This document shows, piece after piece, positions 1 to 10,811 of a stretch of 64,000 bases of DNA. Under the pieces are notes generated by a model, which did not search any database, was not told the origin of the DNA, and worked only from the letters and a program-made list of their open reading frames with translations. This stretch comes from Prorocentrum cordatum (lineage: Eukaryota; Sar; Dinophyceae; Prorocentrales; Prorocentraceae): contig CAUYUJ010015515.1 of the NCBI GenBank assembly GCA_963575745.1, positions 261,095 to 325,094 on the forward strand. Direction: 5' to 3'. Positions within the stretch are counted from its first letter, which is position 1. Each line of letters opens with the position of its first letter. A program made the translations under genes and the position numbers.

Positions 1-1196
1 ACTGGGGCCTTCGGTGGAGCTCCCTATGGGGCTACGAAACGCTGCCCTGGGTGGGGTAACCGCATGCGAACACCCCCACTGGGGCCTTCGGTGGAGCTCC
101 CTATGGGGCCACGAAACGCTGCCCTGGGTGGGGGAACCGCATGCGAACACCCCCACTGGGGCCTTCGGTGGAGCTCCCTATGGGGCTACGAAACGCTGCC
201 CTGGTGGGGGGAACCGCATGCGAACACCCCCACTGGGGCCTTCGGTGGAGCTCCCTATGGGGCCACGAAACGCTGCCCTGGGTGGGGGAACCGCATGCTA
301 ACACCCCCACTGGGGCCTTCGGTGGAGCTCCCTATGGGGCCACGAAACGCTGCCCTGGGTGGGGGAACCGCATGCGAACACCCCCACTGGGGCCTTCGGT
401 GGAGCTCCCTATGGGGCTACGAAACGCTGCCCTTGGTGGGGGAACCGCATGCGAACACCCCCACTGGGGCCTTCCGTGGAGCTCCCTATGGGGCCACGAA
501 GCGCTGCCCTGGGTGGGGGAACCGCATGCGAACACCCCCACTGGGGCCTTCGGTGGAGCTCCCTATGGGGCTACGAAGCGCTGCCCTGGGTGGGGAACCG
601 CATGCGAACACCCCCACTGGGGCCTTCGGTGGAGCTCCCTATGGGGCCACGAAACGCTGCCCTGGGTGGGGGAACCGCATGTGGACACCCCCACTGGGGC
701 CTTCCGTGGAGCTCCCTATGGGGCCACGAAACGCTGCCCTGGGTGGGGGAACCGCATGTGGACACCCCCACTGGGGCCTTCGGTGGAGCTCCCTATGCGG
801 CCACGAAACGCGGCCCTGGGTGGGGGAACCGCATGTGGACACCCCCACTGGGGCCTTCGGTGGAGCTCCCTATGGGGCCACGAAACGCTGCCCTGGGGGG
901 GGGAACCGCATGCGAACACCCCCACTGGGGCCTTCGGTGGAGCTCCCTATGGGGCCACGAAACGCTGCCCTGGGTGGGGGAACCGCATGCGAACACCCCC
1001 ACTGGGGCCTTCGGTGGAGCTCCCTATGGGGCCACGAAACGCTGCCCTGGGTGGGGGAACCGCATGCGAACACCCCCACTGGGGCCTTCGGTGGAGCTCC
1101 CTATGGGGCCACGAAACGCTGCCCTGGGTGGGGGAACCGCATGCGAACACCCCCACTGGGGCCTTCGGTGGAGCTCCCTATGGGGCTACGAAACGC
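1..1196 (+). repeat. 77-bp tandem satellite, array 1
   Basis: About 15.5 head-to-tail copies of a 77-bp unit, already in progress at the window edge. Units contain the landmarks ggagctccctatgggg, cacgaaacgctgccctggg and aaccgcatgcgaacaccccc. Monomers differ at few positions: ctacg versus ccacg, and a gcatgtggacac variant in three adjacent units near 680-840. Because 77 is not a multiple of three and the unit has no stop, all three forward frames stay open across the array. Those long frames are a by-product of the repeat and are not called as genes. Confidence 0.97.
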
Positions 1197-1330
1197 GTGA
1201 GAGGCGCGCCGAGAGCAGAGGCAAGGAGGGGGAGGAGGGGGAGGAGGAAGGAGGAGGGGAACGCGGGGCACCGTCTCTTCAAAACGAGGACCCAACACCA
1301 CAGGATGTTGGGAAAAACATGTTTTGTTTG
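1197..1330 (+). repeat. unique flank shared by both 77-bp arrays, copy 1
   Basis: Directly after the last 77-bp unit the sequence turns into gtgagaggcgcgccgagagc, a purine-rich GGAGG stretch, then accgtctcttcaaaacgagg and cccaacaccacaggatg. The same sequence, with a few substitutions and small indels, follows array 2 at 4598-4725. The array and its right flank therefore belong to one duplicated unit. Confidence 0.93.
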
Positions 1331-1566
1331 CCCCCCCCCCCCCCCCCCCCCCAGGCGCCAGCAGCAAGGGAAGGCCCGGAGGGCCCCCTCCCCTCCCGCC
1401 CCACGCGGCCACGAACCAAAGGCAGCGAGGTTCGAAAAATCGAGCACTTCACCACGCGGCCAACTCAGCTTCGCAAAGCGACGTGGGTCAACCAGAAAAA
1501 AACGCTGCAGAAAAAAAGAAGGCAGGGCAAAAAGGAAATAACAGAGTTTCGCGGGGGGGGGGGGGG
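1331..1566. repeat. poly-C (1331-1352) and poly-G (1553-1566) tracts
   Basis: An uninterrupted run of 22 C is followed about 200 bp later by an uninterrupted run of 14 G on the same strand. The tracts could pair with each other or form quadruplex/i-motif structures. Homopolymers of this length are also error-prone in assemblies, so their exact lengths are uncertain. Confidence 0.9.
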
Positions 1567-2947
1567 TCGACCCCGAAACCGGTTCAGGCTGCTGCAATTG
1601 CACACCACGTCAAGGAGGCAAGGTCTGCTGCGGCGCAGCATGCAACCCTCCAGAAGCACATTGCCACCGAAGACACGAGGAGGACGAGGAGGGAAATGGA
1701 CAAGCCGAACGAGGATAATACCAGACAAAAATAGGCACAAAATAGAACTAGAGGCCTCACCCTAAATTCGATATTGGAACGAAGCGGCTAAGCGAGAGGA
1801 CCTCTCGGCGTTATTCATTCAACTTGCGGTGCCCTGTGGCGCTGTCTCAAGCCCATCGGCTACATTGCAAGTTCAACCCATGACGGTGGCAAAACATGCG
1901 TTGACGTTGCCAGCTCAGCCCGCGAGGCCAGGACAGCAGGCCAGCCCGACCCCAGGGTTGAGCCCCCAAAGAAAACTCAGGAGCCCACGTCCGCCGTCGC
2001 CGAGCGATGCAGCCACCGCACCAGCCTCAGCGGATGGCCACGCAGACAGGATTACTCCCCTTCGGGTAGGGCGACCGCGAATGATTGCAGCTTCGGGAAA
2101 TTTGGGGCTCCGCCACTATTGTACACTGCCAAAACATGAGACTTGTGCGCAACGCTCCAAGTTTTGCCGCAAGGTCACATTGACCCGGCGACCAAGCGGC
2201 GCAAGCAGCGCATTCAAGAGAAGCTAGACGCAGAGGCGGAATCCGAAAAGGAAAGACATGAGGAAGAGAGCAGACGATCCCAGCAATGGGAGGAAGAAGT
2301 AAAGATAGCTACCCTCGAAAACAGCAGGCAGACGCCCCAAAGACTTCGAAAAGAAAAGGAAGAACTCGAAAAGGCCGGGCTACGAAGAAGGGGAAACCCC
2401 AGATGACTCGCCTAAAGAAAGGAACTTCGGTTGGACATCTCCTGAAGTTTTTTCTTCGCGGGAATACCGAGTTCTCGAGAATAGGTGGGCCCGCCGCGGG
2501 GCCCCCGCGAGAAGTCACCCAACGCCCCCGACGAAATGCTGAATTTACACCCGAACGGCCCCGGTTCAACCGTATATGGAAACGGTGGAGACGGGGCCCC
2601 ACCGGGGGGCGGGGGCCGCGGGGCGAGGAGGCAGAGGTGGTGAAGATCAAGAACCACCGACCTGCCCACGACCCCTTCGACTGTTGGAGACAGGCGGGAA
2701 GGGCGCAGAGATCAAGTTGTCGCCCATGCCTCAGCCAACGGGGATTCGCGACTGGACGCCACACGCAGCGCAGACAATATCTCCCCCTTTTCCAGGAGCA
2801 AAGGGCGACCAGCTCTGGATTGCTGAAGCTCTGAACCCAGAAGTGAGCCCTTTTTACTTTCTTCGGGGCTCCAGTGGATTCGCGCGCCTTGATACGACGC
2901 ACGCTTCGGACTCGACTGAGACGCGCTTCAAAAGGATCCAAACTTAT
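1567..2947. other. no recognisable gene; charged coding-like frame at 2143-2406
   Basis: No known domain was seen. The frame 2143-2406 (+) would give an 87-residue highly charged peptide rich in E, K and R with helical, coiled-coil-like spacing in its centre. It has no upstream or downstream partner in the same frame and could be an exon remnant or chance. Confidence 0.4.
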
Positions 2948-2987
2948 CCTGGCGAAAGACCCAACCATAAGCAATTGTTGGTAACGC
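2948..2987 (+). repeat. 40-bp module upstream of array 2, shared with 60066-60105
   Basis: The segment beginning cctggcgaaagacccaacca matches 60066-60105 at about 33 of 40 positions by eye. In both places it lies just upstream of a tandem array containing the ggagctcc-tatggggc landmark. It appears to be part of the same repeat family. Confidence 0.8.
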
Positions 2988-2998
2988 GTTGTGGGTGC

Positions 2999-4600
2999 CG
3001 CTTTCGGTGGGGGGAACCGCATGCGAGAGCAGCCACTGGGGCCTTCGGTGGAGCTCCCTATGGGGCCACGAAGCGCTGCCCTGGGTGGGGGAACCGCATG
3101 CGAACACCCCCACTGGGGCCTTCGGTGGAGCTCCCTATGGGGCCACGAAACGCTGCCCTGGGTGGGGGAACCGCATGCGAACACCCCCACTGGGGCCTTC
3201 GGTGGAGCTCCCTATGGGGCCACGAAACGCTGCCCTGGGTGGGGGAACCGCATGCGAACACCCCCACTGGGGCCTTCGGTGGAGCTCCCTATGGGGCCAC
3301 GAAACGCTGCCCTGGGTGGGGGAACCGCATGCGAACACCCCCACTGGGGCCTTCGGTGGAGCTCCCTATGGGGCTACGAAACGCTGCCCTGGGTGGGGGA
3401 ACCGCATGCGAACACCCCCACTGGGGCCTTCGGTGGAGCTCCCTATGGGGCCACGAAACGCTGCCCTGGGTGGGGGAACCGCATGCGAACACCCCCACTG
3501 GGGCCTTCGGTGGAGCTCCCTATGGGGCCACGAAACGCTGCCCTGGGTGGGGGAACCGCATGCGAACACCCCCACTGGGGCCTTCGGTGGAGCTCCCTAT
3601 GGGGCTACGAAACGCTGCCCTGGGTGGGGGAACCGCATGCGAACACCCCCACTGGGGCCTTCGGTGGAGCTCCCTATGGGGCCACGAAACGCTGCCCTGG
3701 GTGGGGGAACCGCATGCGAACACCCCCACTGGGGCCTTCGGTGGAGCTCCCTATGGGGCCACGAAACGCTGCCCTGGGTGGGGGAACCGCATGCGAACAC
3801 CCCCACTGGGGCCTTCGGTGGAGCTCCCTATGGGGCTACGAAACGCTGCCCTGGGTGGGGGAACCGCATGCGAACACCCCCACTGGGGCCTTCGGTGGAG
3901 CTCCCTATGGGGCCACGAAACGCTGCCCTGGGTGGGGGAACCGCATGCGAACACCCCCACTGGGGCCTTCGGTGGAGCTCCCTATGGGGCTACGAAACGC
4001 TGCCCTGGGTGGGGGAACCGCATGCGAACACCCCCACTGGGGCCTTCGGTGGAGCTCCCTATGGGGCCACGAAACGCTGCCCTGGGTGGGGGAACCGCAT
4101 GCGAACACCCCCACTGGGGCCTTCGGTGGAGCTCCCTATGGGGCCACGAAACGCTGCCCTGGGTGGGGGAACCGCATGCGAACACCCCCACTGGGGCCTT
4201 CGGTGGAGCTCCCTATGGGGCCACGAAACGCCCTGCACCCCCACTGGGTTCGGTGGAGCTCCCTATGGGGCTACGAAACGCTGCCCTGGGTGGGGAACCG
4301 CATGCGAACACCCCCACTGGGGCCTTCGGTGGAGCATGCCCTAGCTCCCTATGGGGCTACGAAACGCTGCCCTGGGTGGGGGAACCGCATGCGAACACCC
4401 CCACTGGGGCCTTCGGTGGAGCTCCCTATGGGGCTACGAAACGCTGCCCTGGGTGGGGGAACCGCATGCGAACACCCCCACTGGGGCCTTCGGTGGAGCT
4501 CCCTATGGGGCCACGAAACGCTGCCCTGGGTGGGGGAACCGCATGCGAACACCCCCACTGGGGCCTTCGGTGGAGCTCCCTATGGGGCTACGAAACGCGT
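2999..4600 (+). repeat. 77-bp tandem satellite, array 2
   Basis: About 20 copies of the unit seen in array 1. Around 4230-4345 several truncated or rearranged units occur, including one with an extra catgccctagctcc segment. The ctacg variant recurs at about 3368, 3599 and 3830, exactly 231 bp (three units) apart, and then at 3984. This indicates a short higher-order repeat of three monomers. The array ends in the same flank as array 1. Confidence 0.97.
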
Positions 4601-4725
4601 GAGAGGTGCGCCGAGAGCAGAGGCAAGGAGGGGGAGGAGGGAGGAGAGGAGGAAGGAGAGGAACGCGGGGCACCGTCTCTTCAAAACGAGGACCCAACAC
4701 CACAGGATGGTTGGGAAAAACAACA
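4601..4725 (+). repeat. unique flank shared by both 77-bp arrays, copy 2
   Basis: Begins gtgagaggtgcgccgagagc and continues through a GGAGG-rich stretch to cccaacaccacaggatggtt. It is the counterpart of 1197-1330. The two copies diverge after the gggaaaaaca motif, which marks the right edge of the duplicated unit. Confidence 0.93.
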
Positions 4726-7012
4726 TGATACAGGGAAGGACACGCCGGCACAACAGACATAGCTCATTGCCCAGGTTGACCGACTCGCGCAATATCCTCT
4801 TCGTAAATCGCGGTTATTCACGGGGCGTGAAATTTTATGCCCAATTCCCACTTGGCTGTCGGCGCACACGGAACACGGCGGGAATTGATAAATGCGGCTT
4901 GGTAAGTCAAGTTAAGAATTGTCATTGACAAGAATTTCCCCGACGAAGACTTGCATCGCTTCTATGACAAATGAATGTATCTCGTTGCAAACTTCCCCGG
5001 AGGGCAAGCCATCTCCAACGACGGCAGCTTCGATCCATGAGCATGTCCACGAGCAAATGAAGCTTGCACCCAAGATGCACCCAGCAACTGCATATCATTA
5101 ACTTAGCAAAACATAGGTTTGGACAGATGTCAAGACGCACGAATGGTTACTCAGCCAATTGCAGACACGCATAGAAAAGGGGCGGGACGAATTTGGTCTC
5201 GATCGTCGGGGACAAAAAGATTATCAATAAAAGAGGTCGGCACGGGAGCAAAAAACCGTTCCAGGCCAAGCAACACCCAATAATCTCTTGGGGGAACCAA
5301 CTAACAAGGACAGGGACGGCCCGATGAAAAAGGATGTCGACTGCAAATGCGCCACCGGGCGCTAGACATGCCCAAGCAAAACCAGGGCTGCCCTTTCAGT
5401 CGCAAGAAGCCCAAGGCTGCCCCCGCCGCCCAGCCCCCTCAGCCGGCTGCGAAACCGAACGCTTCACCGGCGAAGGATATTCGGCCGGTCAAACCGGGGG
5501 AATGGGACAAAATTGGCAAGGCAAAGGCAAGGACAAGGGCAATCCCCGAGGTCGGTCGGCCACCCCTGGTCCAACAGGCTCAGAGAATTCGCTTAGAGCC
5601 CCTCAAAGGAGCCAACTAAAGTCGCTTGATTTGCTTTCTCTCGCGGCAAGCGCCAAGGCCTTCAGCGCGATTCCCCGCGCCACAGACAGCGCGGGAGATC
5701 GACGTCGGAGGGCGCCCTGAAGAGGGACAAGCGGGGGGGGGTCTGTCGGAAGCGGAGGCGAAGATCGGATGCGATCGCACCCCGAAACAGGCCGACTCCG
5801 CGGCTGCCGACGTCGCCGGGGCCCACCCAGCTCCCGGGCCCGACGCCGGCAGCGATAAAAGGGAGCCAGGAGAGCGCCAGCACCACAGGGAGTGGAAAGA
5901 GGCACAGGCAATGTCCCTTGTTGGCGTAGGACCGAACGCCGGGAACGCCCTCCCGTAGCATCGGCTCGGCATCGACAGCGTCTTCTGGGAGAACGCTGTC
6001 GACGCCGAGCCAATAATCCGGGGCAGATGGGGCGATGGCCACCGGGAGTCGATGGCTTATCCGTCGATCTCCCAGGGGGCGCCGCTCACAATTTCGACTT
6101 CTTGAATATGGCTGTTATACTCATCCGACGCAAGTGTTGCCCCCCCTCGATTGGTCGCCGGCACAACCGAAAACCTGTATCGAGAAGACGCCCCAAGTTC
6201 GGCGCGATACACAGCCGCGATGCTTGCCCGCCCCATCACGACTCGGCATGCATTTTGAAGCGCCCGTCAACGTTGGCAGGCGTCGTTTTTCCAACGGCGA
6301 AGGCCATTTAGAATCCATTGCACATGAGATAATTGCAGGGCCTGGTCGATTCCGCACCCGTCACAGCGTCAGACGTGATAGAGAAGGACGGCCCTTTCAT
6401 ACCAATGACTACTACTTTGTTTCCGAGAGCTGCCATCAACAATGCATATGGTCTTGTTCCGAAGCCTAGCTGCGTGATGACGGATCGTTCTGTCTCGCGC
6501 GGTCTCGTTGTTCGTCTTCACCCATGCCCCAAATCCTCTGTCATCACTGAAAAAGGAGAGCCCGTTTTGAAAAGGAATCCCCTTCTTCGACTAGAGAGGT
6601 GGAAGTTCCCCAGAGGATGCCCACGATGGGATTTACCGTCAAAAAAAGCACCACCTCATTTCTGTCAGCACCCAAGAGAAATATTGGACACATTCCATTC
6701 CCATAAAGGTTTGCGAGACGAACTGATGGGGAATCACATTGAAAATCCACATGTCAATGCGCCGCCTGGTGCTCGACACGCGAATTGGATTGCCGCAGCG
6801 CGCGCAGCTACTCTTAATTTCTGGAAAGAGGGAGACGCAGGCAGATGGCACATAAACAAAAAGCAAGCTGAGAGAGATAAGGAGACGGAATCCTCGGACG
6901 CGGACCCGCAAGCCGCCGGCTCAGCTGGCGGTCGCGAGGGGCCACGAGAAGAACCGATGGCAGCCCTAGCAGCACTCGGTGTTTCTTTCAGGGAGGCGGC
7001 GGGGCTGGTCGA
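4726..7012. other. no gene recognised
   Basis: Only short unconnected frames are visible. Two, at 5334-5720 and 6333-7142, both contain the peptide NAPPGARHA although they lie 1.4 kb apart and are otherwise different. That suggests copies of a common sequence, possibly the 5' part of retroelements such as the LINE that follows. No domain could be assigned. Confidence 0.4.
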
Positions 7013-10000
7013 TTGTCTGCCCCCCCCCACCACCACCACCTCCAACGCGAGTTCAAGCTGTTCGGCAGGGAGGGCGCGCCATTGCGTGGCGCCCGAATGC
7101 AGCCGGCAAGATCTCCATCATCCGCGAGCTATCATTCGGTGACAGGTGTGGATCAAGACTACGAACGGGATCTATTTTTGTGTCTGCGGCCCGAATGTGC
7201 GGATAAGGCATGGTGGACCCGCTTTCTCGCGCACGCTCAGAACCTTGCTGTGCAGGGTTGCCCGTTCCATGTCATTGGTGACCTCAACTGGAAGCCTCAG
7301 TCTACTACCGCTCTTGGGCCTGGCTGGGTCATGCGCCCTGCTGCGCATGCGACGACGACCTGCGGCGCGCCTCCTACCCGATGCCTCTACTGCGGGCCCC
7401 CTGCGCCCTATTTACCGAAGTGCCTGGCCGCGAAGATGCCCCCTGGGATGCCATTCCACGGCATGGTCTCCCACGCCCTGCAGGAGCCGATGCACCATCG
7501 GCCCCAGCAGCGTCTGCGCCACACGACGCTGCATACCCTGAAGGTCTCCCCCGAGCGCCAGCACTTGCTAGATGAGCTCAGGTGCGAACTTGACGCACGG
7601 ATGCCTGGCCTTGGTGACCACCCAGCACGTGGTGACCATGATCAGGCCCCCCCCGTGGACAAGTGGCGCCACTGGCACGCCCGCGCGGAGCTCGCGCTGA
7701 AGTTGGCCGTGGAGCATGACTACCTGACGGTGGAGAGGCTGGGCGAGCGCGCCAAGAGCTCGGCGCCTTCGATGAGGCCGACCTACAAAGGCGCAGCTCA
7801 TCGCCTGGCCCAGACGATCGCACTTCGTCGACTCCTCCGTCTCCATCGGCAGGTGGCAGAGAAGATCAAGCAGAACAGCGACTTCGCGAAGGCCGTCTGG
7901 GATGGGCTCTTCGAGGTACCGCTGGCTGGCTCCCCCGCGCACTCTGAAGCTCTGGATGCACTGTCTGCTGTTATACCCCACGAGCAACGACGTATTCAAG
8001 CCGCTCAGTCTCGTGAATGGTGAAGCGATTCGCCACCTGGACGGAGAGTACCCACAAGCCTGCAACCCCTCACTTTCGAGCTGCCTCTCCGACGGCGCCA
8101 GCCGACGCCTCCGAGATGCACCACGAGTGGTCGAAGCAGCGGGCGCCAGAGCCCGCCCAGCATGACGCAGCGGGGCACTACATTCGCTGGCAGCAATGGT
8201 CCGCGGATGCGCTCCTTCCACAGTCTCAGCATGATGAACCTTGGCTGCCGAGCTTTGCGCAGTTCGATCGCATCGTTCCCACATTCCACGGTGCTCCAGG
8301 TCTGGACGGATGGACCGCAATGGAGCTCAAGATATTACGCCGGTTCTTCCCAGATATGATCACGCAGTTACACGATTTATGGTGCGATACTGGCCGTGCT
8401 TTCGTTGAGTGCCAAGGCTGTCTACCACAGGAGGCTCTCGATATGATATTCCCCTGGCGCGTAGTGGGGATCCCCAAAAGTGAAGTTGAATTTCGTCCTT
8501 TCTCAGTGGGATCTCTTCTTGTTCGGATATGGCTCGCTGCGCTGTCTGCTGGGATGCCGCAACCTCCAGATAATCAATATGCTGACCGCATTGCTACAAG
8601 CGTCGTGCACGCGATCAGCAGTTGACCTTTGGATTGCGAGTCTGCGGAGGCGGGGGCCGAAGTGGACTTGAGCAGGGCATGCGACTTCATTGAAATCGCT
8701 GTGGGCGCACAATCCTGCACGTGCTCGGGGGCGCCGTCTGCCGTTACATGCACGGCGGTCGCGGCCTGGAGAGCCCCCCGATATTGCCGCGTCAATTCGG
8801 CCCTGGCCGGGCCGATCTGGCGGACACGTGGTCTTCCTCAAGGAGACTCGGTGGCGCTGGCTATTATGATTGCCACGTTGGTACCCTGGCGGCCCGCGCA
8901 GGGCAAGGCTTTCATGGGCGACAGGTCCCTCACGCGCTCCTCAGTGCAGGCGCTGGACGTAGATCTGGAGTGCACGCAACGCTTTGACAACGATGTCGAT
9001 GTCAAAGTGAACGTCCAGATGAAGCAGAGATGGGCGAGGACGGACTCCCCCCCGACGGTGATCGAGCACCTGGAGATCGCGACCACGCCTGCCGACTCCT
9101 CCACGCCCATCCTCCCGAGAGGCGGCGAGGACAAGGCGCGCGCGCAGCGATTCGAGTCCTCGGCGCGGTCCCAGGTGGATCGGATGTCAGAACGCATCTA
9201 GCTGTCTCTGATATTCGCCCACTTTGGCTGTGGGCATGTCCACTACTGGCGCCACCACCGACCACGACGTGCATGGCCTTGTTCAAGTCTGCGACGAGGA
9301 GCTCCTCAACGTGGTGGTGTTTTGGCCGCTGGTGGGCACAGCATGTTCACCTTCACCCTCGCCTGTCTGGTGCGCTGCAGGCTTTCAAAGCGATTGCGCA
9401 GAAGCGCCTTGTCTGGTCGACTTTCCTGGAGCATTCGATGTCCACGCGTGCCCAAGTATTGGGGCTCACTGTTGTGTCTTACGCCGATCAACGTGGGTGC
9501 CGACTTGAAGTTAGTGTTGACGATGATCATCGCGCGTGGAAGTTGCTGGAGCCTGCGGTCGGCGCCCAGCGGCGGTTTGGGACCCATAGGCCTGGACATC
9601 CACGCCATGAGAAAAAGGTCGAGCTCCTACCCCGCTGTGGGGCACGGGTTCGGTGTTTGATGGAGATCAATGACAAGCGGTTCGACGCGGAGGACATCCT
9701 GGACGCGGACGTCTGAGTCGAGCAAGATCTACAAGCGTTTCTTCAGCAGGCTCTCCGTCGCCGGGAAGAAGATCGCGCGCATCTACCGATCGGGCGCGGT
9801 GTCTTCGGAGACCCGACGATGTTCTGGGAAGGGCTGCTTGCACCGTGGCCAGCAATCGCCCAGCTTCCGACGCCCTTGGGCCGAGCGCCCCCGCTCCTCC
9901 TACGACCATGCGCGCATCGCCCGCGCATGCGGACTGCCATCGGATCGGTGGAATACTGCACCACGGGCGTTGGCGAAGTCGGGCTGGGTCACTTTCAGCT

Positions 10001-10082
10001 GTTCGCCGATGCCATCGACACGTGCTGCCATGTTGACCGCTGCTGTTGCGATGGCGCTGGTTATTATGGGTCCGTGCCTTAG
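7013..10082 (+). pseudogene. LINE-type non-LTR retrotransposon remnant (endonuclease + reverse transcriptase)
   Basis: An AP-type endonuclease segment is recognisable from GDLNWKP near 7274-7297. It is followed by a basic linker to 8023. The reverse transcriptase starts with GLDGWTAMELK near 8300, then RPFSVGSLLVRIW, the palm Asp motif EVDLSRACDF near 8660 and GLPQGDS at 8830. The catalytic-loop motif reads FMGDRSL near 8911 where a double-Asp motif is expected. A C-terminal part follows: HLHPRLSGALQAFKAIA, then EEDRAHLPIGRGVFGDPTMF. The frame changes several times, with stops at 8023, 8625, 9201 and 9716. No poly-A tail or target-site duplication was identified. This is an old, inactive copy of a family common in dinoflagellate genomes. 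Confidence 0.75.
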
Positions 10083-10151
10083 TACAAGGCTACATCCACT
10101 TGGTCACGAACCTTCTGCTGAGATCCGGATCTCAGGTGGCTAACTTCCTTT

Positions 10152-10811
10152 ATGGTGAGGTCACTCCAGAGTTCGGGCGCTACACTCGCACCATCTTCAT
10201 CTCCTCTCGCACATGTAGCCACTGCAACAACAATCGAGAACGTGATGGCGCGAACGAATGCTGTCCTGGAGCAGGCAAGACAGCAATGGGAGGAGGCAAA
10301 GCCCACCCACGCACCGCCTCCCCGCGGCACCCGCTCAAGCACAGACACGTCACCTGGCCCAGCGATTCCCCCGCTAGCAAATCCACCTAATGTCGGCGCC
10401 AGCAATACTGGTGCGTCGGTAGGTGGGCCAGCCACGTCAATGCCCGCCACCGAAGGTCGTGTTGTGACAGATGCGGGGGGAGGATCAACAGATGTTACAA
10501 TGGGAAATGCTACCGGCCCCGCCTCAACTTGGGTTGGCAGCGTTTCCTCAAGCGCAGGACCTGCAGGGAGCCCGAAGGAGGTTCGGCCAGCAGTGTCAGG
10601 GCAGGCCAGTAGCTCGCCATCAATATTGTCACATGCGGCTGACACTCGGGACCTTTGGGAAGCCCATACGAGTGTGCTCGAGGAGACGGCTCCCACAATG
10701 AAAGACCTCGGGGCGCGGAATTTGCAATTTCTCCACGCGAGGTTGGGCGAAGGTGATGGTGAACAACCTGTTACGCAGAACATTCTCGATCCGTCCTCAA
10801 TACCTCCCTGA
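10152..10811 (+). CDS. hypothetical protein, Ala/Ser/Pro/Gly-rich
   Basis: A 219-residue frame starting MVRSLQSSGA and ending at a TGA. It is low in complexity in the middle. The start (TNAVLEQARQQWEEAK) and the end (NLQFLHARLGEGDGEQPVTQ) look more like real protein, with possible short helices. It lies about 70 bp after the LINE remnant and may be element-derived. No family was recognised. It could also be a chance frame in GC-rich DNA. Confidence 0.35.
   Translation: MVRSLQSSGATLAPSSSPLAHVATATTIENVMARTNAVLEQARQQWEEAKPTHAPPPRGTRSSTDTSPGPAIPPLANPPNVGASNTGASVGGPATSMPATEGRVVTDAGGGSTDVTMGNATGPASTWVGSVSSSAGPAGSPKEVRPAVSGQASSSPSILSHAADTRDLWEAHTSVLEETAPTMKDLGARNLQFLHARLGEGDGEQPVTQNILDPSSIPP

Noticed and set aside
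1-1196. 77-bp array considered as a CRISPR array
   Set aside because: The whole unit is repeated without variable spacers, the period is one continuous monomer, and no cas genes are present; the genome is eukaryotic.
1-4928. Long forward frames (up to 728 codons) across the 77-bp arrays
   Set aside because: The monomer has no stop in any forward frame, so all three frames are open. This is a property of the repeat.
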